From Nemertoderma westbladi (lineage: Eukaryota; Xenacoelomorpha; Nemertodermatida; Nemertodermatidae): a stretch of DNA of 64,000 nt. Position 1 is the stretch's first letter, and every line of letters starts with the position of its first letter. Shown piece after piece: positions 42,790 through 54,445 of this stretch. Under the pieces are notes generated by a model. The model was not told the origin of the DNA. It saw nothing but the letters and a program-made list of their open reading frames with translations, and did no database searches. The position numbers and the translations under genes were made by a program. The DNA is taken from assembly GCA_032718475.1 (NCBI GenBank), contig JAUCBJ010000697.1:45723-109722 (forward strand). Direction: 5' to 3'.

Positions 42790-45700
42790 TCACGTTATGG
42801 AGTCCCTAGATATTTGTCGGATTAGGGAAGTAGTCGTAGGAAGAGTATCTTGCCTTCCATAGTTTCCGGACAGTTTTCGGTCTCTTTCCAGTAAACATAA
42901 ACGACTAGCTGGGCGATTGAGTGGTTGTGTTAGTTTCTCCGCTCCCTTGGCCTGTCTACTCTCCGCCATGGTAAGATGAGGAGGCCATTCTTCTTCTTCT
43001 TTACTTAAGAAGTCGGATCCACCTAACCAGCCTGGAGTATCTATCAGTTCTTGAGGAGTTGCTCCTCTGGAAGCGATGTCGGCTGGATTAATCGTCCCAA
43101 GGCAATGTCTCCATTGATCTACATTGGAGTTAATATCGTCATTATCTGAGGAGTATGGTGTTCCCTCAGTTGGGTCGTCCACATCACTGCTCTCCACTTC
43201 CCCCTTTACTTGGTATACCTGTTGTTGAGGTAATCTCTCTTTGAGAGTTCTACGGGAAGGGCCAGTGAAGTACCAACCTACTCTAGTTCTTACCGCATAG
43301 GTTTGTAGTGGCTGTGGTTGAGCAGGCCGTTTCTCTAATGGCTCGAGCGCCTCATGCGCGTTTTGGCCGATGAGTATTTGCACTCCAGGATAATCGGTTT
43401 GGAATCGAGGTATCTCAAGATGTTGGATGCACTCGTCCTCGTCCCAGTTATAAGGTTCTGCTTGAGTAGTAGCAAAGTTCTTTATAGCCACCATTTTTAC
43501 TGACCTTATACCTTGTGTTCCTAACTTATCCTGGGGGGTGGACAACACACCTACATAGTAATCTGCCGTTAGGGTAGATTTCCAAACCTGCATAATTCCT
43601 GACATATTCAATTTAGTCCGGAACTTGGGTTGTCCAGCAAAGATATCTTCGGCTAGTTCTTGATCGATGAATGTTCCTGTGCTGCCGGAGTCAAGTAGGG
43701 CGTTCACTATGTAACTCTTGTTGGGACCATGAACTCGAACTTGCACTACAGGAAATTCTCTTATTCCTATGTTGGAAGTTGGAACTTTCCAAGATGGTTG
43801 TTTGTCAAAAGGAGTTGGAGTAAACTCGTCAGTGTCCTTTTCATCCGTAAGTGCTCGATACACTGTGGTATTTATTAGATAACAGGATTCGTTGGCATCG
43901 GAGAATTCGTCTGTATAGAATCCTTCCCACTCAGAACCTTGGTCAGTGTCGTTCACATCACTGAATTGGACATGTAATTCGGGCTCACTTACCTGACTCG
44001 GGTTGTCTCGTTCGAACTCACTGTGTAACAAAATGTGATGTTTCGCGCCACACTTTGCACACTTTGCGTCGGAGTAACAGGTTCGCCGTTGGTGTCCTGA
44101 TCTGAGGCAATTATAGCATAACCGCTTATTCCACAGGACTGTACGTCTGTCTACAGGAGATTTCTTTAGAAATTCAGCACACGCACTCAAACGGTGAGGC
44201 CCGTCGCACAGCGCACATTTTGGTTTGATGTTACTCACCTTAACTTGGTTAACGTTATGCACTCTCGTTCTTTCTTCGGGCTTTCTTCCGTGAATTCTCT
44301 TAGGAGACGTAGGAGGAGTTGTTGTTACCTGTTCTCTCCTGTCACTGGTTCGAGACTTGTATTTACTTACGTCTTTATAGGTCTTGTTGTCATAGTAAGA
44401 TTTTGCTGTGTCTTTCCCGCTGTCCTCTTCTTGAGAAGCTTGGCTTTCGCCGTCGTCAGTATAACACACTGGTATTATCCTTCTCCTAGAATCGGGTTTC
44501 TCACTTACCTTATTTTCCGATGTTTTCTCTCTGGCCTGCCTTATGAGTTGTAATTTTACTTCACTATCTAAGAAAGACATGAGATCAGCCATGGTAGGAC
44601 TTCGTCGTTGTTGTTCATTCATGTACAACACTTTCTTGTCCCAGCGTGTACATACTCCACCCTTTGGTAAAGTAGAGACTACGGCTCCAATAACCATGGA
44701 ACTCTGGTATTCGTGCGACTTACCTAACCAGTCCAGTTGTCTACAGATCTCTTGTATTTCATCGGAAAACTCTATAATCCCACTACTAAGGAAGTGCCGG
44801 GGGGCTACCAATTTTGTATACAAATACTTAGCTATGTTATCTTTGTTACCATACCTGATGTTTAATGTATCCCAAACTTGTCTTAATCCATCTGGATGTC
44901 CAATAAACTTTAACGCCATTAACTTGGGAGGTCCTTCCAAACACTTGATGAGAAATCTAAGTTTCTCTCCGTTAGATAGTACAGAGTTCTGTATGCTATC
45001 TTTGTAATATTCGTTGAAAGGTAACCATTTCATCTCATCTCCATTGAATTTGACGATCTCTCCCACTTTGACCGCTTGGCGGGCTTCTGTTCTAGCCATC
45101 TGACGCGTAAAGCTTTCTTGGGCCATCGTGTTATTTAATATCGAATTATCGGTATACAAATTTCTCGGATCATTATCAGGTCTATAGGGAATATCATTAA
45201 TAACAGGTCTATAATCACCCTTAATAGGGTTTGTTATAGGGGTTTCAACTTCACTAGCAGTATAGATGCGTGTAGGCTCCACACCTTGCGCATGTAATAC
45301 TTCAGACCTAACGGGTTGACACAATGTTACAGGGGGCATTGGTATGCCTTTTTGTATATTGACTAATTTGTCGCGTTCTAGCGCGATACTTTGCTGCACT
45401 TCTTGCAACTCTGCTCTACTTTCCCTCACTGTTCCCTTAAGTTGGTGGACAGTCTCCTGCATCTGTCCTAGCAGAAGATTCATCCCCCGCCGTCCCTCTT
45501 CCACCCACTCAACCGCCGAAGCGGGAGTCGCCAACATAGTAGCGGGCTGACGCGGGACGACGGGAGACAAATTATTGATTTCTCTCTCTGCTATCTGGAC
45601 AGGGGTGTTTGCATGGGCTGTTCCACCGGGTACAGGCAGTGTAGTGCTATGTAAAGGGAATTTAGAGTTAAGCTCTGGAAGTGTAGGGGTCTCTAGCACA

Positions 45701-47433
45701 GAAGTGACTTTGGGAATTACAGGCCTAATTATTTCAGGTTCATCGACTATAGTAGGGAGTCTTTTGACCTGGATAAATTGTTCTATAGGTTCTGCCCTAC
45801 CTAAATCTGTGCTAGTTAGCTGTCTTTTAACAGCTGGGGGCAAATCAGGCAATTTACGACGGTAATATGTTTTTCTACGCCTACTTAGATGAGATCTATC
45901 TCCTCCGCCTTCAGGGTCTGTAGTATCGCCTTCCTCCGATGATGTGTACCCTTGGCGCTTGGGAGTAGATTTTCTCATCATCTGCATCTGATTAGCAGTA
46001 TACTGTTTATTTATACTGTCTTGTGTCTCTTGCAGATTTTCTAACTCCAGTTGGGTAGTCTGCTCAGATGCTCTCCTTTCTGCTTCTGCCACTGCCTTTG
46101 CCACTTTTCTTTTTGCTTCTACTTCTGCCTCTGCCTCTGCAGCCGCTGCCTTTCTTTCTGCTTCTGCATTTGCCTTTGCCACCGTCTTTGCTGCTTTACT
46201 TTCTGCTTCTGCCTCTGCTATAGCCGCCGCCATAGCCGCCGTTTTTTGTTCCTCTATCCTTCTTTTCTTTATTTGTTCTTCTCGGACTCTAGTGAGACGG
46301 AGTTTTTCATCACATTCAGCTTGGTTTGCAGCTATCATTTCAGTATCGATCGCGTCCAGTATAAGCTTGGTTCCTTCACTACTAGGGGAAAGTCCATGTA
46401 GCCGTCTCCTCAACTCTTCGTCTCCTAGGAATCGCTGATAGTCGGACAAATAAATGTCGATAGCGTCTCTAGTTTGCGGTTTCTCGGCGGCCTCTTCGCT
46501 TTCCGCTTGAGCAAGGGTGACATCAGTTGGTTCGGTGACATCAGTTGGTTCCTCATGGGTTGATCTCTCAGCCAGTTGGGATTTCCAATGGGCTGTTTCC
46601 TGTATTTTGAGATCTACCCGATGTAGCCAAGTTTTGACAGCAACCTGCAGCGACGTGTCCTGTCTTCTTTTGGAAGTTTCCTCAAAGGCTGAGAGGATTA
46701 GTCGAATGCGTAGGGTTCTTTCGCGTATTTGATATAGCAGTTCTTCCTGCTCTTGAGGTCCGTGAGGTTGTCGAAACAGCTGCCCTTCCAATCGCTCCAA
46801 GGATCCGAAGAATCCCTGCACATATCCTGCTGCCGACCTCTTCCAAACAGCTGGATCCATTGTATCTTTTGCCACTCCCATCCTGTGTATATCTTCCCAA
46901 GTAGCCTCAGACAGGTCCAACGGGAGTCCGAGTCCGGGAAAGTTCCATTGTGATTCAACAACAGATATCAATTCTTCCCTGGCGTATCCCGCGTAATCAT
47001 CTTGGGTCGCTTGCTTATTCTTCGCCCAGTCGGCTTGATGTTCCTCCACCGCAATGAGTATAGTAGTTAGTACTGCAGCAGGAAGAGTAAGAAGGGGGTC
47101 CGAGTAGACTGTATCAGCCATCTGCACTCCATGTTCGGGAGTCAACTCTACAGTATCCGAACTGCTGGAGCTATCCGGTCTCTGGGAAGTAGGTTCTTGA
47201 CCAAGATGTTGCTGCGATAGGACAGCTGCCTCTTGGTCCCGTTTTACCTGTGCCCGAGTGCCTATGATGGACCTATGGTGGACTAGCCTAGGGTCTGATA
47301 CTACTGGAGGGATGACCTTTTTTACAGTAGGAGGTGAGCCGAACTTCTCTATTATTCGCTCCACTCTCCTATCTGAATCACAGATAGTGGTCTCGATCAG
47401 ACTGTCCGACAGGTTTTGCTGAGTGTCAGACAT
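42790..47433 (-). CDS. Gag-protease polyprotein with pol remnant (element B, 1547 aa, intact)
   Basis: This is a single open frame. An Ala/Glu/Lys-rich coiled coil lies at about residues 390-480, and the BEL/Pao gag core (DUF1759-like) at about 790-960, with VKFNGDEMKWLPF. Zinc knuckles CALCDGPHRLSAC, CYNCLRSGHQRRTC and CAKCGAKHHILLH begin near 1070. The protease has LLDSGSTGTFID near 1247, and VGWYFTGPSRRTL follows. The RT is gone. The RNase H end (WRHCLGTINPADIASRG) appears near 1438, the integrase is gone, and LNRPASRLCLLERD is the last pol trace. The protein could form particles and mature itself but cannot copy or integrate itself. The start ATG follows a long leader without upstream coding sequence. 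Confidence 0.92.
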   Translation of the reverse strand: MSDTQQNLSDSLIETTICDSDRRVERIIEKFGSPPTVKKVIPPVVSDPRLVHHRSIIGTRAQVKRDQEAAVLSQQHLGQEPTSQRPDSSSSSDTVELTPEHGVQMADTVYSDPLLTLPAAVLTTILIAVEEHQADWAKNKQATQDDYAGYAREELISVVESQWNFPGLGLPLDLSEATWEDIHRMGVAKDTMDPAVWKRSAAGYVQGFFGSLERLEGQLFRQPHGPQEQEELLYQIRERTLRIRLILSAFEETSKRRQDTSLQVAVKTWLHRVDLKIQETAHWKSQLAERSTHEEPTDVTEPTDVTLAQAESEEAAEKPQTRDAIDIYLSDYQRFLGDEELRRRLHGLSPSSEGTKLILDAIDTEMIAANQAECDEKLRLTRVREEQIKKRRIEEQKTAAMAAAIAEAEAESKAAKTVAKANAEAERKAAAAEAEAEVEAKRKVAKAVAEAERRASEQTTQLELENLQETQDSINKQYTANQMQMMRKSTPKRQGYTSSEEGDTTDPEGGGDRSHLSRRRKTYYRRKLPDLPPAVKRQLTSTDLGRAEPIEQFIQVKRLPTIVDEPEIIRPVIPKVTSVLETPTLPELNSKFPLHSTTLPVPGGTAHANTPVQIAEREINNLSPVVPRQPATMLATPASAVEWVEEGRRGMNLLLGQMQETVHQLKGTVRESRAELQEVQQSIALERDKLVNIQKGIPMPPVTLCQPVRSEVLHAQGVEPTRIYTASEVETPITNPIKGDYRPVINDIPYRPDNDPRNLYTDNSILNNTMAQESFTRQMARTEARQAVKVGEIVKFNGDEMKWLPFNEYYKDSIQNSVLSNGEKLRFLIKCLEGPPKLMALKFIGHPDGLRQVWDTLNIRYGNKDNIAKYLYTKLVAPRHFLSSGIIEFSDEIQEICRQLDWLGKSHEYQSSMVIGAVVSTLPKGGVCTRWDKKVLYMNEQQRRSPTMADLMSFLDSEVKLQLIRQAREKTSENKVSEKPDSRRRIIPVCYTDDGESQASQEEDSGKDTAKSYYDNKTYKDVSKYKSRTSDRREQVTTTPPTSPKRIHGRKPEERTRVHNVNQVKVSNIKPKCALCDGPHRLSACAEFLKKSPVDRRTVLWNKRLCYNCLRSGHQRRTCYSDAKCAKCGAKHHILLHSEFERDNPSQVSEPELHVQFSDVNDTDQGSEWEGFYTDEFSDANESCYLINTTVYRALTDEKDTDEFTPTPFDKQPSWKVPTSNIGIREFPVVQVRVHGPNKSYIVNALLDSGSTGTFIDQELAEDIFAGQPKFRTKLNMSGIMQVWKSTLTADYYVGVLSTPQDKLGTQGIRSVKMVAIKNFATTQAEPYNWDEDECIQHLEIPRFQTDYPGVQILIGQNAHEALEPLEKRPAQPQPLQTYAVRTRVGWYFTGPSRRTLKERLPQQQVYQVKGEVESSDVDDPTEGTPYSSDNDDINSNVDQWRHCLGTINPADIASRGATPQELIDTPGWLGGSDFLSKEEEEWPPHLTMAESRQAKGAEKLTQPLNRPASRLCLLERDRKLSGNYGRQDTLPTTTSLIRQISRDSIT

Positions 47434-49701
47434 GTTTAGTTATACAGTTGAATGTCTACTACTATAGTTTCAGTTAAAGCAAGTCTAGTAATTCAGTATG
47501 ACCGCAAGCCTAGCAATTTATTACCGGTACCGTTACTCAGTGGAACGTGATATATATACAATATATTAGAATACCGGTATGCTTATAATATATAAGTATT
47601 ATTACAGACTAGATTTGTCACAGAGTACCGGTATATAATTTTAGCACAAATATATTATATATATATATAGTAGGCCTATAATGAATACCGGTATACAGCT
47701 TACACTTATAGTATATAAGTATAATTCTGGACTAGAATTAATTACAGAGTACCGGTATGATTTCAGCTCAAATTTATAGAAATAAATATAATAAGCCTAT
47801 TGTAAGTACCGGTATGTCAATTATTTTTAGAATAATTGAATTTCTGAATATTTTAGGGCTACTTGGTTACTTTAACTTACTTTGTTACCGTTATTTAAGC
47901 AGTAGTCCAACTGATAGTGAGACCTAGTTTTGTATGGCAGGCCTACTATTTATAAATCGTTTGAGTTGATTTATAATAGATATATACCCGTTTAAAAGGG
48001 TTTTTGACAATATTTGAAATAAATGTTATTATTTCTGGGGAAGTCACTACACAGAAGCTGAGCGCTCTCAGTGAAGTGTTATTTATTTGACACTAAAACT
48101 GATAATTCTAATTTACCTAAGTTACTTAATACTACAAATTACTTACGATACGGGTGAGATTAATTCTCTAATTAAACACAACAAAATATTACGGACGAAA
48201 TTTTTTAGGGTAATTTTACAGGAAGTCTACAAACCAGTCTAACAAAGGGTTAGATTTCTGGCTATTACAAAGGACAGGGTACTACGGTATTTAAATAATA
48301 AGTAGTAGTAAATATATTGTACGGTCCAGATAGGAAAATACCACCGCCTGACGACCTATAACCGTATCGCTATAGGTACAACGTTATGTATCACGGATTG
48401 TTCCTACCCAGAAGCTAATAGAGCTAACGAATGTGCCTATCAACCACTTTACAATACAAAAATACTGCCTACACTAATTACTTCGGAAGGCACTGTACTC
48501 TAAACCCTAAATTAGGTACAAGTACCGGTATAACAAATAATCAGTAGTTAAATATACTTGAACAGTTAAAAGAACCACGGCATCTGCCGGAGTGACCGAG
48601 GCACAAAGTCGTCAGTCTTTACCTACGCCAAGCAGCCCTGATGTAGTACCGGGGTTAGTTTAACTATAACGGTATGTATAACAAGCACAATTACTGTAGG
48701 AATAAACTTGGGGACATGAATGTTGCGAATAATCGCATAAACTCTGAATAATAAATATTACGCTACCCGTACAGAATACTCAAACAAATACAAACCAAAC
48801 GCTGGCAGACTACTATCAAGCCTAAACAAACTACTGTATGTGCAGATTCTGAAACTGTTAGTTAGTATGCGTGCTAACACGGTAGTACGACTTACTCTTT
48901 AAGAGGGGATTGACCTTACAGTGTTGACTGCCCCAACTTACTAACGGCACTTGATCAGACCAACTCTACACACGCAGCAATCCCTTCAGACCTAAAAATA
49001 GCTAGACAACAATCCAGCCTACAAATATTTGAGTAATAACTATTACGGTACCTGAACAGACCACACAAACAAACACAGGCCAAAACACTGGCAGACTACG
49101 ATCAAGCCTAAATAAACTACAGTATATGTAGACTCTGAAACTGTTAGTTAGTATGCGTGCTAACACGGTAGTACGACTTACTCTTTAAGAGGGGATTGAC
49201 CTTACAGTGTTGACTGCCCCAACTTACTAACGGCACTTTATCAGACAAACTCTACACACGCCGCAATCTCTCCAAACCCAACCACAGTCAGACAGCAGCT
49301 CAGCCTACAATTATCTGAACAATCTGAGCAGGGTCACACGCCTTCTGCTCAATATTAGCCTACTAGTAAATAAAACTGACAGAAATAGACCTAAGTAAAA
49401 TCCCAATAAAAACCAGGCGTCCCCGATTTAATATCGAGACCTACCGGTATACAATAATCAAAATCGAATAATACTAATGTACTTATACAGCAGTGCCGGT
49501 ACCGGTGATGACAGTTAGGCCTACTGACCTACAGAAGCACCGGTTCAGTTTTACCAGTCACTACGGCACTTTGCAACCTTATTGCCTACTGCAATAAGAT
49601 TGTAAACCGTTACTGTTCTCCAGAACAGTATTAAACTGTATTTAATGCCTACACTTGCAACCTTATTGCCTACTGCAATAAGATTAATTATAAACTGTTA
49701 C
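47434..49701 (-). other. Leader of element B with internal duplications
   Basis: No ORF is recognised. Two tandem duplications are visible. A ~115-bp block with ACCGGTAT words recurs at about 47571-47683 and 47684-47805. A ~290-bp block containing GTTAGTTAGTATGCGTGCTA recurs at about 48720-49010 and 49020-49300. Element A has a single copy of the second block (about 53820-54110), so that duplication is specific to B. An ATAACAG/GTAACAG word adjoins the LTR in A and B, but no tRNA match was identified. Confidence 0.65.
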
Positions 49702-50932
49702 TGTTCTCGCTTTTGAAGACCTTTAGCAGTTTAACCTGCCAAATTTTATATGTCTTTTAGTTAATTAAAACCACTTTAGCATACGACAATAATTTATGCT
49801 AATACGCAAAACATTAGCCGAAATCAGCCCATGCGCGATCATTCACCCGATGGATCTACACCCGGGAGACTGAATTCGGATGCTTGAATTGTATTATTAC
49901 AGTGTAAGGTTGCAGTGTAAACTTACTGTATTATTCGATAGATCGTTATTAATTAATCTCTGACAGGTATTATTGGCTTTCGGGAAATATTAACAGTTCC
50001 TTTAGGACGTGGCGCTTTATCTATTTAAACAGAACTAAGACTTATACTAAACGCAACGATACTGCTTGGGATTGAAGTATAAAGCGTATTCTTTAGGAAA
50101 TACTTTGTTACCAATCACAATCATACACACTATTCTGCCGACAGTCAGTACATTTGATCACACATAAAGAGAGCAGTAATTGACTCACGTAGGGTCTGCT
50201 AAATAACATTGGATTCAATACACACCACATTAATATAAATCGCAATTGTTATGTATAGCCGGTCTCTCTAACCTGTAGTGTTATCAAGAAAATTGGGAAT
50301 TGGGTGATTTATCCGTATTATCCAAATAGCGATATTTCCATCAACAAATATTTACAATTAATAACTGACGGTAAAATAACAGTACAAACAATATGATTAA
50401 TGAGTTAGGTGATATTCGATTCGTGAGATTAGGTAACAGTTTATACTTTCGATAATTCAAGCAGTTTACGGTACAGCAGTATCTATCCAAAAATGCCGGT
50501 GTTTCTGGCTTAGACAGCAATAACAACAAAGTATCAAGAAAAAACAGTAAGACTGAACACTCTCCTTATGATCGGCAGAAAAGCTACACGTCGACAGGAA
50601 AAACCGCCCTGATTGGCCCAAGCCAAACAAAGAACCACGCGGCCAATGGCTGTTTCCATGTCAGCAACCAGCTGCTAGATGTCGTAATATGAATCATCAC
50701 GGCTAAACTGTGAAAGGTGGTTGATGCATTACAAGTTTTTTGTCTTACCATGTCCGCTAAAACACGTATATAGCAGAATGATTTTTATGTCCGTTAAAAC
50801 ACCTGTAAAGGTACCTTGCGGGCGAGGGGAATATATATACAGTTAGGAAACCCTTTTTAGAGTATTCCAGCGCCTGGGGGGGAACTGGCCAGCAAAGGCA
50901 AACGTATCAGTTATCCCACAAAAGCTTTTACA
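49702..50932 (-). repeat. 5' LTR of element B
   Basis: It is 1231 bp, the same length as the 3' LTR. The only differences I noticed are at position 6 of the plus-strand start (TGTTCTCGC versus TGTTCGCGC) and one T/C near 50497. Confidence 0.95.
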
Positions 50933-50937
50933 CTAAC

Positions 50938-53066
50938 CTACTTTCCCTTACTGTTCCCTTGAACTGTTGAACAGTCTCCTGCATCTGCCCGAGCAGGAGA
51001 TCCATCCCCCGCCGTCCCTCATCCACCCACTCGACCGCTGAAGCAGGAGCCGCCAACATAGTAGCGGGTAGACGAGGGACAACGGGCGACAAATCATTGA
51101 TATTTCGCTCGGAGTCCAGGACAGGAACTGTCTCAGGGGCGGTTCTGTTGGGCACAGGTAGTTTAGTGCTGTGCAAAGGGAATTTAGAGGTAGGTTCTGG
51201 GAGTACAGGTGTCTCTATCACCGAAGGGGTGGCTTCGAGAACAGGCCTAATTATTTCAGGCTCATCTACTATAGTAGGGAGTCTTTCTACTCTAATAATT
51301 TGGTCTGTGGGTTCTGTACTACCTAAGTCTGTGCTAGCTAGTTGCCTTCTCACAGCTGGGGGCAAATCAGGCAATTTCTGACGGTGGGCATTCTTCTACG
51401 CCTGCTGAGACGAGATCTATTTCCTCCGCCTTCAGGATCTGTTGTATCGCCTTCATCCGATGATGTAAAGCCCTGTCGCTTGGGGGTGGATTGACTTTTA
51501 TCAGCTGCATCTGACTAGCTGTTATCTGTTTATTGAAGTTGTCTTGCTTCTCTTGAAGATTTTCCAACTCTAGTTGGGTTGTCTCTTCAGATGCCCTCCG
51601 TTCTACTTCTGCCACTGCCGCTGCCGCTTTTCTTTCTGCTTCTACTGCTGCAGCTGCCGCTTTTGCCTCTGCCGCTGCCGCTTTTCTTTCCGCTTCTACT
51701 GCTGCAGCTGCCGCTTTTGCCTCTGCCGCTGCCGCTTTTGCCTCTGCCGCTGCCGCTCTTCTTTCCGCTTCTACTGCTGCAGCTGCCGCTTTTGCCTCTG
51801 CCGCTGCTGCTTTTCTTTCCGCTTCTGCCTCTGCCGCTGCCGCTGCCGCTGCCGCCTTTCTTTCAACTTCTGCAGCTGCCGCTGCTGCTGCCTTTCTGTC
51901 TTCTATTCGTTTTTTCTTTAATTGTTCTTCCTGTTCCCTAACGATGTGGATTCTTTCATCAAATTTAGCTCGATCCGCTTCTAACCTTTCCGCATCTATT
52001 GCGTCCAACACAAACTTGGCTCCTTCACTATTAGGACGAAGTCCAGCCAGCCGTCTCCTCAACTCTTTGTCGTTGATCGTTGATAGTCCGACAGGTAGAT
52101 GTCAATAGCGTCTTTCTTCTGAGGTTTCTCTAATGTAACCTCGCTTTCCACCTGAGAAAAGGCAGCGTCTGTTGATTCTCCATGGGTGGAGCGCTCAGCC
52201 AGCTGAAATTTCCACTGGGCCGTTCCTTGAACCTTGAGACTCACCCGCTGGAACCAAGTCTTTACGGCAACTTGCAATGACGTGTCTTGTCTTCTTTTCG
52301 AAGCTTCCTCAAAGGCCGATAGGATTAGTCTGATTCTTAGAATTCTTTCTCGAACTTGATAAAGCAGCTCTCCCTGCTCTTGAGGTCCTTGGGTTTGTTG
52401 AAACAGTTGTTCCTCTAATCGCTCCAAAGAGCTGAAGAATCCCTGTACATATCCTGCTGCCGACCTCTTCCACACAGCTGGATCACTAGTGTCTTTTGTC
52501 ACACCCATCCTGTGTATGTCTTCCCAGGCAGCTTCCGATAAGTCAAACGGGAGTCCGGGTCCGGGGAAGTTCCATTGCGACTCGACAATAGACTTCAGTT
52601 CCTCCCTTGTGTATCCCGCATAACTGTCCTTGGTCGATCGCTTACTTCTCGCCCAATCAATTTGGTTTTCCTCCACCGCAATCAATACCCTAGTGAGTAC
52701 GGCTGCAGGAAGAATGAGAAGGGGATCCGAATAAACCGCATCTGCCATCTTTGCTCCGCGCTCGGGTGTCAGCTCTACAGTATCCGAACTACTGGAGCTA
52801 TCGGGCCGCTGAGAAATAAGTTCTCGGCTAGGGTATTGCTGTTGTTTGACAGCTGCTTCTTGATCCCGCTTGACTTGAGCCCGAGTGCCTATGATAGACC
52901 TACGATGTTGGACTAGCCTAGGGTCTGATACTACTACTGGAGGGATGATCTTTCTTACAGTAGGAGGTGAGTTGAACTTCGGTCTCAAACGTTCAGCACT
53001 CCTATCTGGGTCACAGATGGTTGTATCTAGGAGACTGTCTGACAGGTTTTGCTTTGTGTCAGACAT
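50938..53066 (-). pseudogene. Element A gag, 5' half, frameshifted
   Basis: It starts MSDTKQNLSDSLLDTTICDP, homologous to the start of the B polyprotein. A 1-base deletion after LSDYQR (near 52065) and further shifts around 51500-51375 break the frame into three pieces (53066-52059, 52062-51367, 51374-50928). The coiled coil is expanded into Ala/Glu/Lys repeats (AAAEAKAAAAAVEAERKAAA) at about 51590-51890. The gag is then interrupted by element B at 50937 and continues at 38405. Confidence 0.9.
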
Positions 53067-54445
53067 GTTTGTTTGTACAGTTGTATACCTACTGCTATAT
53101 TACAGTTAAAGCAAGGCTAGTAATTCAGTATCAACTGTTAGCCTAGTAATTAATTACCGATATCGTTACTCTATGTAACGTGATATATATACAATATATT
53201 AGACTAAAACAAATAATTCTAATTTACTAAGTTACTTATTACTACAACTTATGTACAATTGCGGGGTGAGATTACAATCTCTAAATAAACACAAAATATT
53301 ACATGTACAAATTTTAGGGGTAATTTTACAAGAAATCTACAAACCAGCCTAACAAAGGGTTAGAATTTCTGGTTATTACAACGGACAGGATACTTCGGTA
53401 TTTGAAAATAATAAAGCAGTAGTAAATATATTGCATTGTCTAGATAAGAAAATACCACCGTCTGACGACTTATAGCCGTATCGCTATAAGTACTACGTTA
53501 TGTACCCGGAGTGTTCCTACCTAGAAGTTAATTACCGCAGCCTACTATAGCTAACGTGCCTATTAACCACTTTACAACACAAATATACTGCCTACAAACT
53601 AATTACCTTCGGAAAGCACTGTACACTAAACCCTAAATTAGGTACAAGTACTTATACAACAAATAACCAGCAGTTAAAAATACTTGTACAGCTAAAAGAA
53701 CCACGGTATCTGCCAGAGTGACTAGAGCATAAAATCACCAGTCTTTACCTACGCCAAACAGCCCTGATGTAGTACCGGGGTTAATTTAACTATAACAGTA
53801 TGTATAACAAGCACAATTACTGTAGAAATAAACTTGGGGTTGTGAATGTTGCGAATAATCGCATGAACTCTGAATAATAAATATTACGCTACCCGTACAG
53901 ACTACACAAACAAAATACAAACCAAATGCTGGCAGACTACTATCAAGCCTAAATAAACTACAGTATATGCAGACTCCGAAATGGTTAGTTAGTATGCGTT
54001 CTAACCGAGTAGTACGACTTATTCTTTCGGGGGGGATTTACCTTACAGCACTGGATGCCCCCACGTTCCTAACTAGTACTTTATCGGACATACACTCTAC
54101 ACACACTGCAATCTCTTCAGACTTAACAACAGTCAGACAACAGTCCAGCCTACAAATTATCTGTACAATCTGGGCAGGCTTATACGTCTTCTGCTCAATA
54201 TTAACTTATAGATAAATAAAACTGACAGAAATAAGTAAAATCTCAATAAAAAACCAGGGCGGCCGTCCCTGATTAAATATTAAGACCTACCGGTATATAA
54301 TTATCAAAAATCGAATAATACTGCTGTACCTGTACTGCTGTAAGTACCGGTTCGGGTGGTTAGGTAGTCAGGCCTATTGGTTACCGGTCGACCGGTACTT
54401 TTGCCCTTTATTGCCTACGTGCAATAAAGAAGCTATAACTGTTAT
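53067..54445 (-). other. Leader of element A
   Basis: This noncoding region is homologous to the B leader but shorter, because the B duplications are absent. No ORF or clear primer binding site is seen. Confidence 0.6.

Larger units (their letters stand above)
38411..50932 (-). mobile_element. Element B: young pol-less BEL/Pao-like LTR retrotransposon nested in element A
   Basis: This is a 12.5 kb element with two 1231-bp LTRs that differ at only about two positions by eye. It has a perfect 5-bp target duplication CTAAC (38406-38410 and 50933-50937). Removing it rejoins the gag frame of element A. In element order it has LTR, a ~2.3 kb leader, a 1547-codon gag-protease-pol remnant, a ~1.6 kb noncoding spacer, a broken ORF2, a polypurine tract and LTR. 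It shares the RT/RNase H deletion junction with A and has an additional deletion before the C-terminal tail. Confidence 0.95.

Noticed and set aside
51574-51941. Plus-strand Cys/Phe-rich or Leu/Pro-rich ORFs (also 46051-46401)
   Set aside because: They are antisense shadows of the Ala/Glu/Lys coiled-coil repeats of gag.
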